Positions 1 through 8,959 of a DNA stretch of 64,000 nt are shown one piece after another. Each line of letters begins with the position of its first letter. Position 1 is the first letter of the stretch. A program made the position numbers and the translations under genes. The DNA lies in assembly GCF_039537665.1 (NCBI RefSeq), contig NZ_BAABAY010000001.1, forward strand, positions 496,001-560,000, in the 5' to 3' direction. The notes beneath the pieces are model-generated. The model was given only the letters and a program-made list of their open reading frames with translations, was not told where the DNA came from and searched no databases. The DNA comes from Gaetbulibacter_A aestuarii. Its GTDB lineage: Bacteria; Bacteroidota; Bacteroidia; Flavobacteriales; Flavobacteriaceae.

Positions 1-39
1 TATTTTCTTTTGTTGCAAATAGCCTTAAAAATGATAAAA

Positions 40-384
40 TCAACGCTTTACCAAGGCGTAATATTCATTTTCTAGTGGTAAATACCCATGATCGTACACA
101 AAATAATACACCGTACCGGCTTTGGTAGTGTAAATACTCGTAAAATAATTAAAATCGAAACCGGCGGCAACGAGCTTGGCTCTTGAGGTCTTTGTTTTTT
201 GATCCGGATTGAGTTCTTTCAGGATCCGGTAATTTTTGCGAAGCCGGTTATTGGTGTTACGGATCAGGTTCTTGCTATCTTTATTAACCCGGTTATTATA
301 GGCGTTCCGGCAGGCATCACTACAGAATTTCTTATCAATTCTCCCGATAATCTTTTCACCACATTCTAAGCATTGTTTAGGCAT
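40..384 (-). CDS. Small zinc-ribbon protein, function unknown
   Basis: 114 aa. The N-terminus carries a four-cysteine zinc ribbon (C5, C8, C21, C25 in the pattern CLEC-x12-CSDAC), which should bind one structural zinc. The rest is basic and rich in Asn, Arg and Lys, ending in a tyrosine-rich tail. There is no signal peptide, so it is probably cytoplasmic. Small proteins of this kind are common in Flavobacteriia and uncharacterised; nucleic-acid binding is an inference from the zinc ribbon plus positive charge only. It lies alone upstream of an oppositely unrelated lipoprotein gene on the same strand, with 34 bp between them. Confidence 0.7.
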   Translation of the reverse strand: MPKQCLECGEKIIGRIDKKFCSDACRNAYNNRVNKDSKNLIRNTNNRLRKNYRILKELNPDQKTKTSRAKLVAAGFDFNYFTSIYTTKAGTVYYFVYDHGYLPLENEYYALVKR

Positions 385-418
385 AATACATTGGTTTTAA
401 TTTATGAATCTGGTGGGT

Positions 419-967
419 TTAATTTTTATCTCTTTCAATTATTGGTATGGTTTCATCATCACTTTTTTCCATATAAATTGGTGTTTTTTCTGCTTCATTT
501 CTGAGATCCTCACATGTTACTTTTTTCGCCCGACTTTTAAATTCTCCGAGGGTTTCTTTTTTCCAGGAATCAAAATTCAAAAGATCAACCTCCTTCATTC
601 GGAACTTTTTTTTAGTCAATAAAAGCGTATCAAATCCCCATGCATTTAAAACAACAAGTTTAAGTTTATCGCCCGATGGAACTATTGGTTTAATTACAAC
701 AGAATCAACTAAAAGAACCGGGTTATTTTCTAAATTCCATGAAGACCATACCATAAAACTATCTTTTAACTTATTTTTATAAAGTGCCATTCCCTCATCT
801 TTTGATGACATGTATAGCACATAATCTTTTGTGATTTGATACTCGTTGTAACTTCCTGATCTGGTACACAAGGTCCAGGTCCCTACAACAGATTTTAAGG
901 ACTTTTTAGAGTTTTCACAACTGAGAAAAGATAAAATTAATATTATTGCTAATAAATACTTCGCCAT
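419..967 (-). CDS. Putative lipocalin-like lipoprotein
   Basis: 182 aa. The N-terminus is a short hydrophobic signal ending in a lipobox (FLSC, C17), so the mature protein should be lipid-anchored. The following segment (about residues 25-125) has the pattern V-x-GTW-x-L followed by alternating hydrophobic strands, which resembles the lipocalin-like domains common in Bacteroidota lipoproteins; this is a weak similarity judged by eye. The C-terminal third is charged and rich in Lys and Glu. No function can be assigned. It is a single gene with no obvious operon partner. Confidence 0.6.
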   Translation of the reverse strand: MAKYLLAIILILSFLSCENSKKSLKSVVGTWTLCTRSGSYNEYQITKDYVLYMSSKDEGMALYKNKLKDSFMVWSSWNLENNPVLLVDSVVIKPIVPSGDKLKLVVLNAWGFDTLLLTKKKFRMKEVDLLNFDSWKKETLGEFKSRAKKVTCEDLRNEAEKTPIYMEKSDDETIPIIERDKN

Positions 968-1148
968 TTTACCTGCTTAAATAGATTTCAATTCCTTTAT
1001 GCTTTCCGATCCACAGATTTTCAATATTCTAAATTAGTAAATAAACAAGGTCCGGGAAAATCCTGATCGCAATTATTAAAGGGGGTTGCAAAAATTCACG
1101 GCAGATAAAAGTTAGCAATAACTTTCTCTTTCCCAATTTTATGACCTC

Positions 1149-1829
1149 TTAATGAGCATACAAAAAGGCATCAATATCTTCCATTAATGGGGACATAACC
1201 GTTGCGATCATTAAAACAAAAGACAGGATAGTAAAAACTATGCCTAAAATTGTGGCTTTATGTATTTTTCTCAGCGTTACTAAATCATAAAGGATAGGAA
1301 CTAAAATCCAAATTAGAACGGTTATTAAAAGCATAAATCCATCAGTTAAATCAAAAAGAAATTTGACACGCGTAGTTGCGGGAACGATCAAATTCAGTAA
1401 GGCCATGAGCATTAACCGTTTATGGGTTTCTTGTTTCCCTCTGTTCACTGCCCAAATGCTCGCAAAAAACAATATTGCAAAACATAAGACATCTCTGCTT
1501 TCTCCAACAAATCTTTGAGCTGAACCCCATTGATAGGTTATAACAATAGAAAATATCGTGGTGATAACAACCAGTATTGTGGCTAATCTTAAATTACTTC
1601 TATGCTTTTCCAATCGCCTTTTTGTAATGAGCCATGATTGATAAGAAAAAAGCATGAGCCACCCTAAAGCTGATAAAATATGAATAACAACAAATGGTTT
1701 TAGATAACGCTCTAAACGGTCAGTATCCACCATAGAAAGGGAACCAAAGGCAAGAATTACAAAAGTTAGTGCCGCGATACTTATATACCACATGAGTTTT
1801 GACTGTTGTTTCACTTTAATTTTTTCCAT
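1149..1829 (-). CDS. Polytopic membrane protein, function unknown
   Basis: 226 aa with about six or seven predicted membrane helices (roughly residues 13-33, 45-65, 82-102, 113-130, 142-160, 163-183, 197-217) joined by short basic loops. The pattern HILSALGWLMLF, then KRRLEKHRSNLRLA, resembles small Bacteroidota membrane proteins in which a His-containing helix precedes a cytoplasmic KRxLxxHR loop; the same layout occurs in the gene at 7138-7872, so the two may be distant relatives. Substrate and role are unknown. It stands alone, with about 180 bp on each side. Confidence 0.6.
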   Translation of the reverse strand: MEKIKVKQQSKLMWYISIAALTFVILAFGSLSMVDTDRLERYLKPFVVIHILSALGWLMLFSYQSWLITKRRLEKHRSNLRLATILVVITTIFSIVITYQWGSAQRFVGESRDVLCFAILFFASIWAVNRGKQETHKRLMLMALLNLIVPATTRVKFLFDLTDGFMLLITVLIWILVPILYDLVTLRKIHKATILGIVFTILSFVLMIATVMSPLMEDIDAFLYAH

Positions 1830-2001
1830 TTTTAATGTATTGTTAAAAGCTCAGGTTAACATGGTTAGGCTTGGTAGTATCATAATTTTCCAGCTATCAT
1901 TTTAAGACCTAATTTAGAAAATAGGATTTAAACCATAGAAATTTGTACTGAATTACAAGTAGTTGTAGAGGTAATAGGTTTTTCCTGTTAGTCTGTTTTC
2001 T

Positions 2002-2733
2002 TTATTTTAATTCTTTCACCAAAAGATTTAATAATTCGATAGCTTTTATTTTTTCTTCTTTCATCCACTTTATGTAAATACCTCGAAACCGTATAGATTT
2101 GTTGATATCATTTTTCACCAATCGGCTATTTTTTAATTCTTCAAAATTAAAATCAGCTATTAATCTATCGCTGAAAACGAAATCTAAATCTACATGCGTA
2201 TGAACATCATTTATCGCCATTAATTGAAGTGATTCACCAAATTTATTTGCTTTTTCACTACTTGATTTTACATAGTCAAGATATTGCTGAAACTTTGAGT
2301 TCAATTCATTATTTATATTAATTAAAACACCCTCTGACAATTTAGAATTATTCTTTTCGATATTTTTAAAGACAGGTGTTAATATGGCAAAATTTACAAG
2401 AGCCCTACTCACAATCTCACGCTTTTCTTGATTAATATCCGTAGGCTCTCTTAAATATTGTAGTGTTTTAATTAAGTCTTCATTTATTCCCTCGTAATAA
2501 GGAATTATCTCAACTAATGCCAAAGTATCCAAAGCAATTTCGTCACGAAGATTACTTAAAAATTTAATATTCTCAATATTTGATTTTCGCTCATCATTCC
2601 AGTTGTTGATCTGTAAAGCAATCAAAATTCCTATAACCACAAGAACGATTTCACCTAAGGCATATTTAAGATATTTTACTTTTTTACCTTCAGCAAGCAA
2701 ATTTTTGCGGATTTTTCTAAATAATTTTATCAT
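2002..2733 (-). CDS. DUF6090 family membrane protein (paralogue 1)
   Basis: 243 aa. It opens with the family signature: a basic amphipathic stretch (KLFRKIRKNLLAEGKK), a YLKYALGEI linker, one transmembrane helix (LVVIGILIALQIN) and the WNDERK motif. The remaining about 190 residues form a mostly helical, charged domain that should lie on one side of the membrane. The family is known only as DUF6090 and is abundant in marine Bacteroidota. This is the most diverged member of a tandem set of four and starts 6 bp after the stop of the gene at 2740-3510, so the set is probably one transcript read from 5127 downwards. Confidence 0.8.
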   Translation of the reverse strand: MIKLFRKIRKNLLAEGKKVKYLKYALGEIVLVVIGILIALQINNWNDERKSNIENIKFLSNLRDEIALDTLALVEIIPYYEGINEDLIKTLQYLREPTDINQEKREIVSRALVNFAILTPVFKNIEKNNSKLSEGVLININNELNSKFQQYLDYVKSSSEKANKFGESLQLMAINDVHTHVDLDFVFSDRLIADFNFEELKNSRLVKNDINKSIRFRGIYIKWMKEEKIKAIELLNLLVKELK

Positions 2734-2739
2734 GGATAA

Positions 2740-3510
2740 TCAGCTTTTTGTTATTTCTTCATCAATCAATACAATCAATTTTTTATTCAAATCTTTCATA
2801 CGCTGATAATCGCCTAATATGATGGAGTTTGTAAATATGGATAAAACAAATCCATTTTTGAATATTTTATTTTCTAAAAGCCCGTTTAATTCCTCTCTGG
2901 AGAGGGTCAGGTCTTTATTAAATTCCCCATTAGCCATATAACTTCCATAGCTTTGCGCCAAGGGATCCAGATCTACATATTCAAAGAACGGTTTATAAAG
3001 ATATTCTTCATAATCGTGTTTCAGATGGTCTCTATCCGAGGCAATTTTTTTATAAATAAGGTCCAGATTAAGCAATCCGTTTTTTATGGAGTCATTTGAA
3101 ATTAGGGTTAAATTACCGGAATTCACCAACTCCAGATAAGTATTGTTAATTCTTTGAAAGGCCTGCCAGATTTCAACATTAAAATTATGGTAATTAAAAA
3201 GTTGAAGATTCTCCACCGGTTTGCCATTAAAATGTTTCAGAATGATCTGGGCCGACTTTACCATGCTGTTTCTTTTTTCAATATAGTTGTCGAGCTCCTC
3301 TCCCTCGAGAATCAAATCCGCCTTTAGGTTTTTCAAGAATTGAATTTCTTTAACACGTTGTTTATTTACCTCGTTATAATTATTGATCTGCAAGGCAATA
3401 AGGATCCCGATAACAACCAGGATAATTTCGCCCATAGCGTATTTTAAGTAGTTAAATGTTTTCCCCCGGGAAAGCATGTTTTGGCGAATTTTTCTGAAGA
3501 ATTTTATCAT
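2740..3510 (-). CDS. DUF6090 family membrane protein (paralogue 2)
   Basis: 256 aa. The signature is complete: IKFFRKIRQNMLSRGK, NYLKYAMGEI, one transmembrane helix (about residues 29-43) and INNYNE in place of the usual INNWNE. The C-terminal domain is helical and contains a conserved-looking N-x-x-x-ELVNSG segment near residue 125, also seen as similar motifs in the sister genes. The start is ATG at 3510, placed by alignment with the other paralogues. It lies 46 bp from the upstream gene at 3557 and 6 bp from the next one. The function is unknown. Confidence 0.8.
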   Translation of the reverse strand: MIKFFRKIRQNMLSRGKTFNYLKYAMGEIILVVIGILIALQINNYNEVNKQRVKEIQFLKNLKADLILEGEELDNYIEKRNSMVKSAQIILKHFNGKPVENLQLFNYHNFNVEIWQAFQRINNTYLELVNSGNLTLISNDSIKNGLLNLDLIYKKIASDRDHLKHDYEEYLYKPFFEYVDLDPLAQSYGSYMANGEFNKDLTLSREELNGLLENKIFKNGFVLSIFTNSIILGDYQRMKDLNKKLIVLIDEEITKS

Positions 3511-3556
3511 TGGTTCATTCGTTGTAAGTATAAAACCTGGATATTAACTTATAATT

Positions 3557-4312
3557 CTACTTGGAGCTATCCTCAATTTCATGAATTATTTCTTTTGAAA
3601 GGTTTATTGTATTTGTGTAAAAATCAGCAATAAGATTGCATTGATAGCGTCTGTTCATAACCATTATTTCCAAACGTTTATCCGCTATAACGCTTTCTAA
3701 ATCAATGTGAGGTTTCCTTGGGTCGTCTTTATAATATGCTGCCTGGCGGTGCCAGGGATTCGTTTTGTTATAAATCCAATAAAAGTGTTCTTTTACATAA
3801 GGTTCGTACATTGTTTTTATTTCCGTATTAGCATTGAGCTCCCTACTTTTTAATTGTTCTATATATCTATAATAATTTAGCAGTTTAGCTTGAAGGCTGT
3901 CATCAATAAATGACATGCCATTAGAGTTCAAAAGCGCATTTATTCCACTTTCGTTGATCTCCAGATTGCGTTCAAACATTAAATAAATCAAATACATTTG
4001 AACATTATTATCTACCGGTTTTAGCGTTTTAAATTGGTCTAAAAAGTCATTTGAATAATCAATTGTTGTTTGTGTTTCAGACAATAATCTTTTGGCCTGT
4101 TGCATATCATCCTCAAGATTAAGTTTTACGGTTTCTAAATGCTTTTTTGCTTGAATAACATTCTTTTTATTTTCATTCCAATTGTTAACCTGCAAGGCTA
4201 TTAGAATTCCAATAACTACAAGTGCTATTTCTCCAATAGCATATTTTACGTAGTTTACTACTTTCCCTTGGGAAATTAAGTTTTGCCTTATTTTTCTAAA
4301 GAATTTCATCAT
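3557..4312 (-). CDS. DUF6090 family membrane protein (paralogue 3)
   Basis: 251 aa with the signature KFFRKIRQNLISQGK, NYVKYAIGEI, one transmembrane helix and VNNWNENKK. Two adjacent ATG codons could start it (4312 and 4309). The soluble domain has a coiled-coil-like stretch near residues 50-95 (KHLETVKLNLEDDMQQAKRLL) and an LLNSNGMSFI segment near residue 128 that matches the equivalent place in the neighbours. It lies in the middle of the tandem cluster, 38 bp after the gene at 4351-5127. No catalytic motif is visible; a scaffold or sensor role would be pure guesswork. Confidence 0.8.
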   Translation of the reverse strand: MMKFFRKIRQNLISQGKVVNYVKYAIGEIALVVIGILIALQVNNWNENKKNVIQAKKHLETVKLNLEDDMQQAKRLLSETQTTIDYSNDFLDQFKTLKPVDNNVQMYLIYLMFERNLEINESGINALLNSNGMSFIDDSLQAKLLNYYRYIEQLKSRELNANTEIKTMYEPYVKEHFYWIYNKTNPWHRQAAYYKDDPRKPHIDLESVIADKRLEIMVMNRRYQCNLIADFYTNTINLSKEIIHEIEDSSK

Positions 4313-4350
4313 GGGCTAGGTCGTCGTCATTTTTAAATACAAGGGTTTGG

Positions 4351-5127
4351 TTATTTGTTTCTAGATTTAAGCTCTTCTTCAATTTTTTTAATTACCCGGT
4401 CTATAGCCTCCATAGTTTGGATTTCTACATCTATTTTTTTACCTCTATTATAGAGTGTTAATTGTAAATTTTTTAAAAGATTATTGTCTCTTAAGAATTC
4501 ATCGTAATCTTTTATTTTCAATTTATAAATCTTTATTGAGTCAGCATTTTTAAAGCCATATTTTGTGGGTTGACTATAATCAGCGAACAAATATTTGTTT
4601 TGATAAGGAAATAAAAGCTTCGAAATGTTATATCCGGAACGATTCATTCCAAGTTCATCATCTAAACGCTTTAAATCCAGTTGAAACAAATTAGTGATTG
4701 CTATACGTAAGCTGTCATTAGATAAGGTATTTATACCCATGTTTTTAAGGTTTTCAAAAGCACTTGTTTTAGGAATTATCTGAAAGTCAAGACCAGAATT
4801 AGTGAATGAATTATAAATAGTATCTGAATTTGGCTTTTTATTACGGATGTCATTAACAAGATCCTGATTTAACTCAAATATTTTTCTGTGTTCTGAAACT
4901 GTTTTTTGGATATCGCTTTTGGTTTGCTGTAAATCACTTTTAAGTTCCAAATAAATCTGAATTTCTTGTTTTCGTAATTTCCTGTTTTCGTTCCAATTAT
5001 TAATCTGAAGAGCTATCAAAATACCAATAACAACAAGTACAATTTCGCCAAAAGCGTATTTTAAGTAATTCACTGTTTTTCCTTCAGAAAGCAGATTTTG
5101 GCGAATTCTTCTAAAGAATTTGATCAT
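4351..5127 (-). CDS. DUF6090 family membrane protein (paralogue 4, first of cluster)
   Basis: 258 aa from the ATG at 5127; the codon just upstream (TTG) would add one residue and is less likely. The signature is IKFFRRIRQNLLSEGK, NYLKYAFGEI, a single transmembrane helix and INNWNENRK. A helical domain follows with an NLKNMGINTLSNDSLR segment near residue 135 that is shared in pattern with the sister proteins. As the first gene of the cluster it is preceded by a possible promoter at 5144-5178. The cluster probably arose by tandem duplication; a fifth copy sits inside the cassette array at 8058-8807. Confidence 0.8.
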   Translation of the reverse strand: MIKFFRRIRQNLLSEGKTVNYLKYAFGEIVLVVIGILIALQINNWNENRKLRKQEIQIYLELKSDLQQTKSDIQKTVSEHRKIFELNQDLVNDIRNKKPNSDTIYNSFTNSGLDFQIIPKTSAFENLKNMGINTLSNDSLRIAITNLFQLDLKRLDDELGMNRSGYNISKLLFPYQNKYLFADYSQPTKYGFKNADSIKIYKLKIKDYDEFLRDNNLLKNLQLTLYNRGKKIDVEIQTMEAIDRVIKKIEEELKSRNK

Positions 5128-5143
5128 CAATGGTTAGTTTCTT

Positions 5144-5178
5144 TAAAGATATGATTTTTAATTAATTGAGGTTACAAA
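5144..5178 (-). promoter_or_regulatory. Possible promoter of the DUF6090 cluster
   Basis: Read on the minus strand, TTTG (5175-5178) is followed after 23 bp by TATCTTTA (5144-5151), which resembles the Bacteroidota -33/-7 promoter (TTTG ... TANNTTTG). The spacing is a little long and the -7 box is only 14 bp from the start codon, so this is a tentative call. Confidence 0.3.
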
Positions 5179-5279
5179 ATATTTCAACTTAAAATTTTGT
5201 CTATCTTTAATTTTACTTAACGCGGTTTTCTTTGTATTTAATTTTGTATACTTAACGCTTAAAAATTTTCCTTTTTACC

Positions 5280-7058
5280 ATGCTACCACTACCCTTTTAC
5301 AGGCAACTTATGCTCCCCTTTATTTCTTTACTGTCGTTAGGTATTGTTACCGGATGTAACCAATCCAATAAAAACTCCGAAGCCCCCAAAAAATCAAAAT
5401 ACAGCGCCATATTTGGTGATAAGGTAATGGTTTTTAATGATACTATGGACATGGATAGTATCAGGATGACGCTTGAAGCCATAAACAAACAGCAAGCGTA
5501 TAATGAGTTTGGTTCAGAACGCTATGCTCTACTGTTTATGCCGGGAACCTATGATCTGGATATTACTGTAGATTATTATGTACAAGCCATGGGTTTAGGA
5601 CGGTTTCCGGACGATGTAACTGTTCATGGCGCGGTGCAATCTACAACGACTACAAATGGTAATAAGGTAACAACCATGTTTTGGCGCGGTGCTGAGAACT
5701 TTAAAGTTGTCCCACAACATGGTGAAATGATTTACTGGGCGGTATCACAAGCTGCTCCTTACCGGCGTATGCATGTGGTGGGCGACATTAATTTTGATAA
5801 AGGCAGTTGGGCAAGTGGTGGTGTTCTTGCGAATTCTGTGGTAAATGGCAGGGCCGGATTAACCTCCGGACAACAATGGTTTACACGGAATTCAAGTATC
5901 GGATCCTGGGAAGGCGGCAACTGGAACAGGGTATTTGTTGGCGTAGAAGGCGCCCCGGAAGACACCTGGCCTTTAGATCCAACAACCGTTATTGACAAAA
6001 CACCGGTAATTAGGGAAAAGCCGTTCCTTACGTATACTGAATCCGAAGGTTACGCTGTTTTTGTTCCTGAACTAAGAAGAGAATCTTACGGCCCCTCCTG
6101 GATAAATCGCGATGAAAAAGGTGAGCTCATACCCATAGCGGCCTTTCATATTGCTTTCCCGGATAAAGACGATGCGACCTCAATTAATAAAGCCCTTGCC
6201 AAGGGTAAACATATTCTGTTCACGCCCGGGATCTACACGATCGATGAAACCCTTAATATAACAAAGCCCAATACCGTTATTCTTGGCCTTGGCTTACCAA
6301 CCCTTATTCCTCAAAATGGCAAGGTTGCCCTTGCTACTGATGATATTCCAGGTATAAAATTAGCAGGGTTTATGGTGGATGCCGGACCGGAACTTTCTTC
6401 AACACTTATTCAAATCGGGTCCGAAAATGCAGAAGCTGATTATCCCGATAATCCCATCTCGCTTCACGATATTTATTGCAGAGTTGGAGGTGCAGTGGTT
6501 GGTCAATCGGAAACCGCAATAACAATTAACAGTAATTATGTGATCGGGGATCATTTTTGGTTATGGCGCGCCGATCATGGTATCGGAACGGCCTGGAAGG
6601 ACGGACAAAATAAACACGGCCTAGTAGTTCATGGAGACCATGTTACGATCTATGGCTTATTCAACGAGCACTTTCAGGGGTACCAAACGCTATGGAAAGG
6701 TGACCACGGAAGCACGTATTTCTATCAATCCGAAATTCCTTATCATCCGCCAAGTATGGCGTTGTGGAATGATCAAGGGAAACCCGGTTATGCCTCTTAT
6801 AAGGTTGCTGAAAGCGTTCAACATCATAAGGCCTATGGCTTGGGTATTTATAGTTTTTTTAGCGGTGAACCAACGGTATCAAATAAGGTCCGGCTGGAAA
6901 ACGCCATGGAAGTCCCAAATCATTCAGGCATAATGATCACACACATTGCAACATTTGCCGGCTTGAACGGTGGCATTAATCATCCCATCAATGGCTTAGG
7001 CCCAAAGACTGAGAAAAATGAACTAAAACTCTATGACGGTTTTAAAGGGAAGGAATAG
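5280..7058 (+). CDS. Lipoprotein with right-handed beta-helix (pectate-lyase-like) domain
   Basis: 592 aa. The N-terminus has a hydrophobic signal and lipobox (GIVTGC, C26), so the protein is probably anchored on the cell surface or in the periplasm. The body resembles bacterial proteins annotated as coagulation factor 5/8-type or beta-helix proteins: FWRGAENF, WAVSQAAPYRR, a QQWFTRNSSIGSW segment with V-x-GVEGAP, TPVIREKPFL, and then a pectate-lyase-superfamily start (DDATSINKALAKGKHILFTPGIYTI) with helix rungs to residue about 480. The known family is presumed to bind or cleave polysaccharide, but no catalytic residues can be named. It is the only plus-strand gene between 1 and 26.8 kb and faces the gene at 7138. 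Confidence 0.75.
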   Translation: MLPLPFYRQLMLPFISLLSLGIVTGCNQSNKNSEAPKKSKYSAIFGDKVMVFNDTMDMDSIRMTLEAINKQQAYNEFGSERYALLFMPGTYDLDITVDYYVQAMGLGRFPDDVTVHGAVQSTTTTNGNKVTTMFWRGAENFKVVPQHGEMIYWAVSQAAPYRRMHVVGDINFDKGSWASGGVLANSVVNGRAGLTSGQQWFTRNSSIGSWEGGNWNRVFVGVEGAPEDTWPLDPTTVIDKTPVIREKPFLTYTESEGYAVFVPELRRESYGPSWINRDEKGELIPIAAFHIAFPDKDDATSINKALAKGKHILFTPGIYTIDETLNITKPNTVILGLGLPTLIPQNGKVALATDDIPGIKLAGFMVDAGPELSSTLIQIGSENAEADYPDNPISLHDIYCRVGGAVVGQSETAITINSNYVIGDHFWLWRADHGIGTAWKDGQNKHGLVVHGDHVTIYGLFNEHFQGYQTLWKGDHGSTYFYQSEIPYHPPSMALWNDQGKPGYASYKVAESVQHHKAYGLGIYSFFSGEPTVSNKVRLENAMEVPNHSGIMITHIATFAGLNGGINHPINGLGPKTEKNELKLYDGFKGKE

Positions 7059-7137
7059 GCCAAGCGTTCTAATTCTTAGGATTTTATGAAAAGTCATGAG
7101 CAAGGTAATGCACTATATGTAGTGATATGCGCTCGTA

Positions 7138-7872
7138 TTATGTAATAGGCAACTTATAAAACCATGCTGCAAAAGAATCCAAAAAATCAAAACTTATTTC
7201 ATAGAAAATAAGGAAGTGAAACAGAATAGACATTACCAAATATAACGGAAATACCCACCGTCCTGATGATTGGTTACGTTCTTTGATTATAAGATAGAAA
7301 ACCAGGGCATACATGGTGGTAACTGAAATACTTAATCCGAGATAAAAATTAGGTTCCGGCAGTAATGTGCTGTAAATGAAACGTGCCCAACCAGGTTCGA
7401 GAAACTCTATACCTATCGCAATCATCGCTCTGGCATGAATTTGCATATTCTTGCTGTATCTCATGGCAATGGTGAACATGACCAATATAATCACGCTATG
7501 TTTAATAACAAACCATAAACTGGCGCCTAAGCCCGAAATTTTTTCTACATGAGTGGTACTGTGTTTAAGTAAGATTACGGAAATTATGAGCAAAGGCAAA
7601 ATAATGTAGCTCAATTTACCGATGCGTTTGTGTAGAGCAACTTTCTTTTGTTTGATCAGAAATGGTTGAACGATCAATAAAGCTATCCACATTAAGGCAA
7701 TTGCCAAATGAAAATGGTAATAAAAATTAAAATCATCCGTTCCATCAAAGAATTTTGAAAAATAAGATGGCCAAAAGCCTAAAATTGAAATAACCAGTAA
7801 TGCAATGGCAAAATACCCTACATTGTTAAAGTTTGTTCTTTTTACTCTTTTTTTTGAGTTGGTTGCTTTCAT
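7138..7872 (-). CDS. Polytopic membrane protein at the array edge
   Basis: 244 aa with about seven membrane helices after a basic N-terminus (KKRVKRTNF). The loop KQKKVALHKRIGKLSYI and the HLAIALMWIALLIVQPFLI helix resemble the heme-b/DUF2306-like small membrane proteins in Bacteroidota, but the match is by eye only. Its 5' side abuts repeat R1 (boundary box GGCGCACAAC at 7919-7928), as if it were the last cassette of the array; however, no matching box or repeat is visible on its 3' side (7059-7137). It is therefore either a truncated terminal cassette or the resident gene next to the array. Confidence 0.6.
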   Translation of the reverse strand: MKATNSKKRVKRTNFNNVGYFAIALLVISILGFWPSYFSKFFDGTDDFNFYYHFHLAIALMWIALLIVQPFLIKQKKVALHKRIGKLSYIILPLLIISVILLKHSTTHVEKISGLGASLWFVIKHSVIILVMFTIAMRYSKNMQIHARAMIAIGIEFLEPGWARFIYSTLLPEPNFYLGLSISVTTMYALVFYLIIKERNQSSGRWVFPLYLVMSILFHFLIFYEISFDFLDSFAAWFYKLPIT

Positions 7873-7918
7873 TTTTGACTCAAAAGTTTTTCATGTTCTA
7901 TTAACGAATTTGAGGTAT

Positions 7919-8055
7919 GGCGCACAACGTTCGTGGCTATGAGTAGTTGCGTGTTTTAGTATTTAACTTTACACGTATACAATAAGCTGAAAATTCCGCA
8001 GGAATTTTCAGGGTAAGCAAGAACTAGCAATTACTTATAGCCAGTGTTGTGCTTT
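7919..8055 (-). repeat. Cassette repeat R1 (family B)
   Basis: Boundary boxes are GGCGCACAAC and GTTGTGCTTT. The outer stem is GGCTATGAGTAGTTGC with GCAATTACTTATAGCC, and the inner hairpin is CTGAAAATTCC-GCA-GGAATTTTCAG. It is the attC-like repeat behind the DUF6090 cassette and marks the left end of the recognisable array. Confidence 0.8.
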
Positions 8056-8057
8056 CG

Positions 8058-8807
8058 TTATTTTTCAAGAGCTTCTAATTCTTTATTTATACCTAAAACC
8101 AAATCATTCAGCCGTCTCATAGTAGTATTAAAAGCATTTTCTATTAGCCAGTAATTTTGATTTTTCAACGTTTTTAAAAAATATTTGAATTCCTGATCCT
8201 TTTTTAGCTTTTGATAATCCACAGGAATCATTTCTGATTGAAAGTTGTCTTGTCTGGAACTCCACATTTGATCAAAATGTTTACTAAATATTGTTTTTGA
8301 AGCATCTTCAATTACATCTGTATAGCGCTTGGACAATTGGAGAACGGTTCCTTCTGCGTATGAGTAATAGGTAATAATATCAGACCTTAAATTTTCATTG
8401 GAAATTAGATTTAAATCTTTTGATTTTAGGACATTATAAGTCGTTAAGTCAAAACGTACACCCCAGTCCGAGGTTATATTTCCATAATGATACTTTAAAG
8501 AATCTTTATAAGGTAAGTCCTTATCCATATATTTTATCAAGTAATCAATTGAGTTTCTGACTTTAGAATAAACTTGGTCACTCTCTGAAATGATTAAGGA
8601 ATCTGCTTTTAGACTTGATTTGAAATTCTGTAAAATCTTTATTTCACTAGATTTTAATTTTCGATTTTCATTCCAATTATTAATTTGAAGCGCGATTAGA
8701 ATTCCAATAACTACAAGTATAATTTCTCCAAGAGCATATTTAAAATACCTTCCAGTTTTGTTTTCCTTGAGTAAGTTTTGGCGAATTTTTCTAAAGAATT
8801 TTATCAT
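8058..8807 (-). CDS. DUF6090 family membrane protein carried on a cassette
   Basis: 249 aa with the full DUF6090 signature (IKFFRKIRQNLLKENK, RYFKYALGEI, one transmembrane helix, INNWNENRK) and a helical domain of about 200 residues. It is clearly a paralogue of the four genes at 2002-5127, yet it lies inside the array: GTTGTGCTTT at its 3' side pairs 9 of 10 with GAAGCACAAC at 8829-8838. It could therefore be a resident gene captured as a cassette, or the source of the chromosomal copies. The function is unknown. Confidence 0.8.
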   Translation of the reverse strand: MIKFFRKIRQNLLKENKTGRYFKYALGEIILVVIGILIALQINNWNENRKLKSSEIKILQNFKSSLKADSLIISESDQVYSKVRNSIDYLIKYMDKDLPYKDSLKYHYGNITSDWGVRFDLTTYNVLKSKDLNLISNENLRSDIITYYSYAEGTVLQLSKRYTDVIEDASKTIFSKHFDQMWSSRQDNFQSEMIPVDYQKLKKDQEFKYFLKTLKNQNYWLIENAFNTTMRRLNDLVLGINKELEALEK

Positions 8808-8959
8808 TCGTTATTAGTTGGTCATGATGAAGCACAACGGTTTAGCTTCGCTGAATCTTCGATTTGGCTATGATTCTGTTCCTGGATGTCCAATTTACAT
8901 ATTATTCCGTTTTCACCTTAAACTAGTAATGTATCCTATTACATTTATGGCAGGAATAC
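8808..8959. other. Degenerate array junction, possible repeat remnant
   Basis: A cassette box (GAAGCACAACGG, 8829-8840) is followed by TTTAGCTTCGCTGAATC and then by sequence unlike any other repeat. No inner hairpin and no closing GTT box are visible, so the repeat that should lie between the units at 8058 and 8960 seems lost or badly eroded. Confidence 0.45.

Noticed and set aside
7100..7137. Terminator-like GCACTATATGTAGTG between 5280-7058 and 7138
   Set aside because: The arms are only five bases and there is no T-run; too weak to call.
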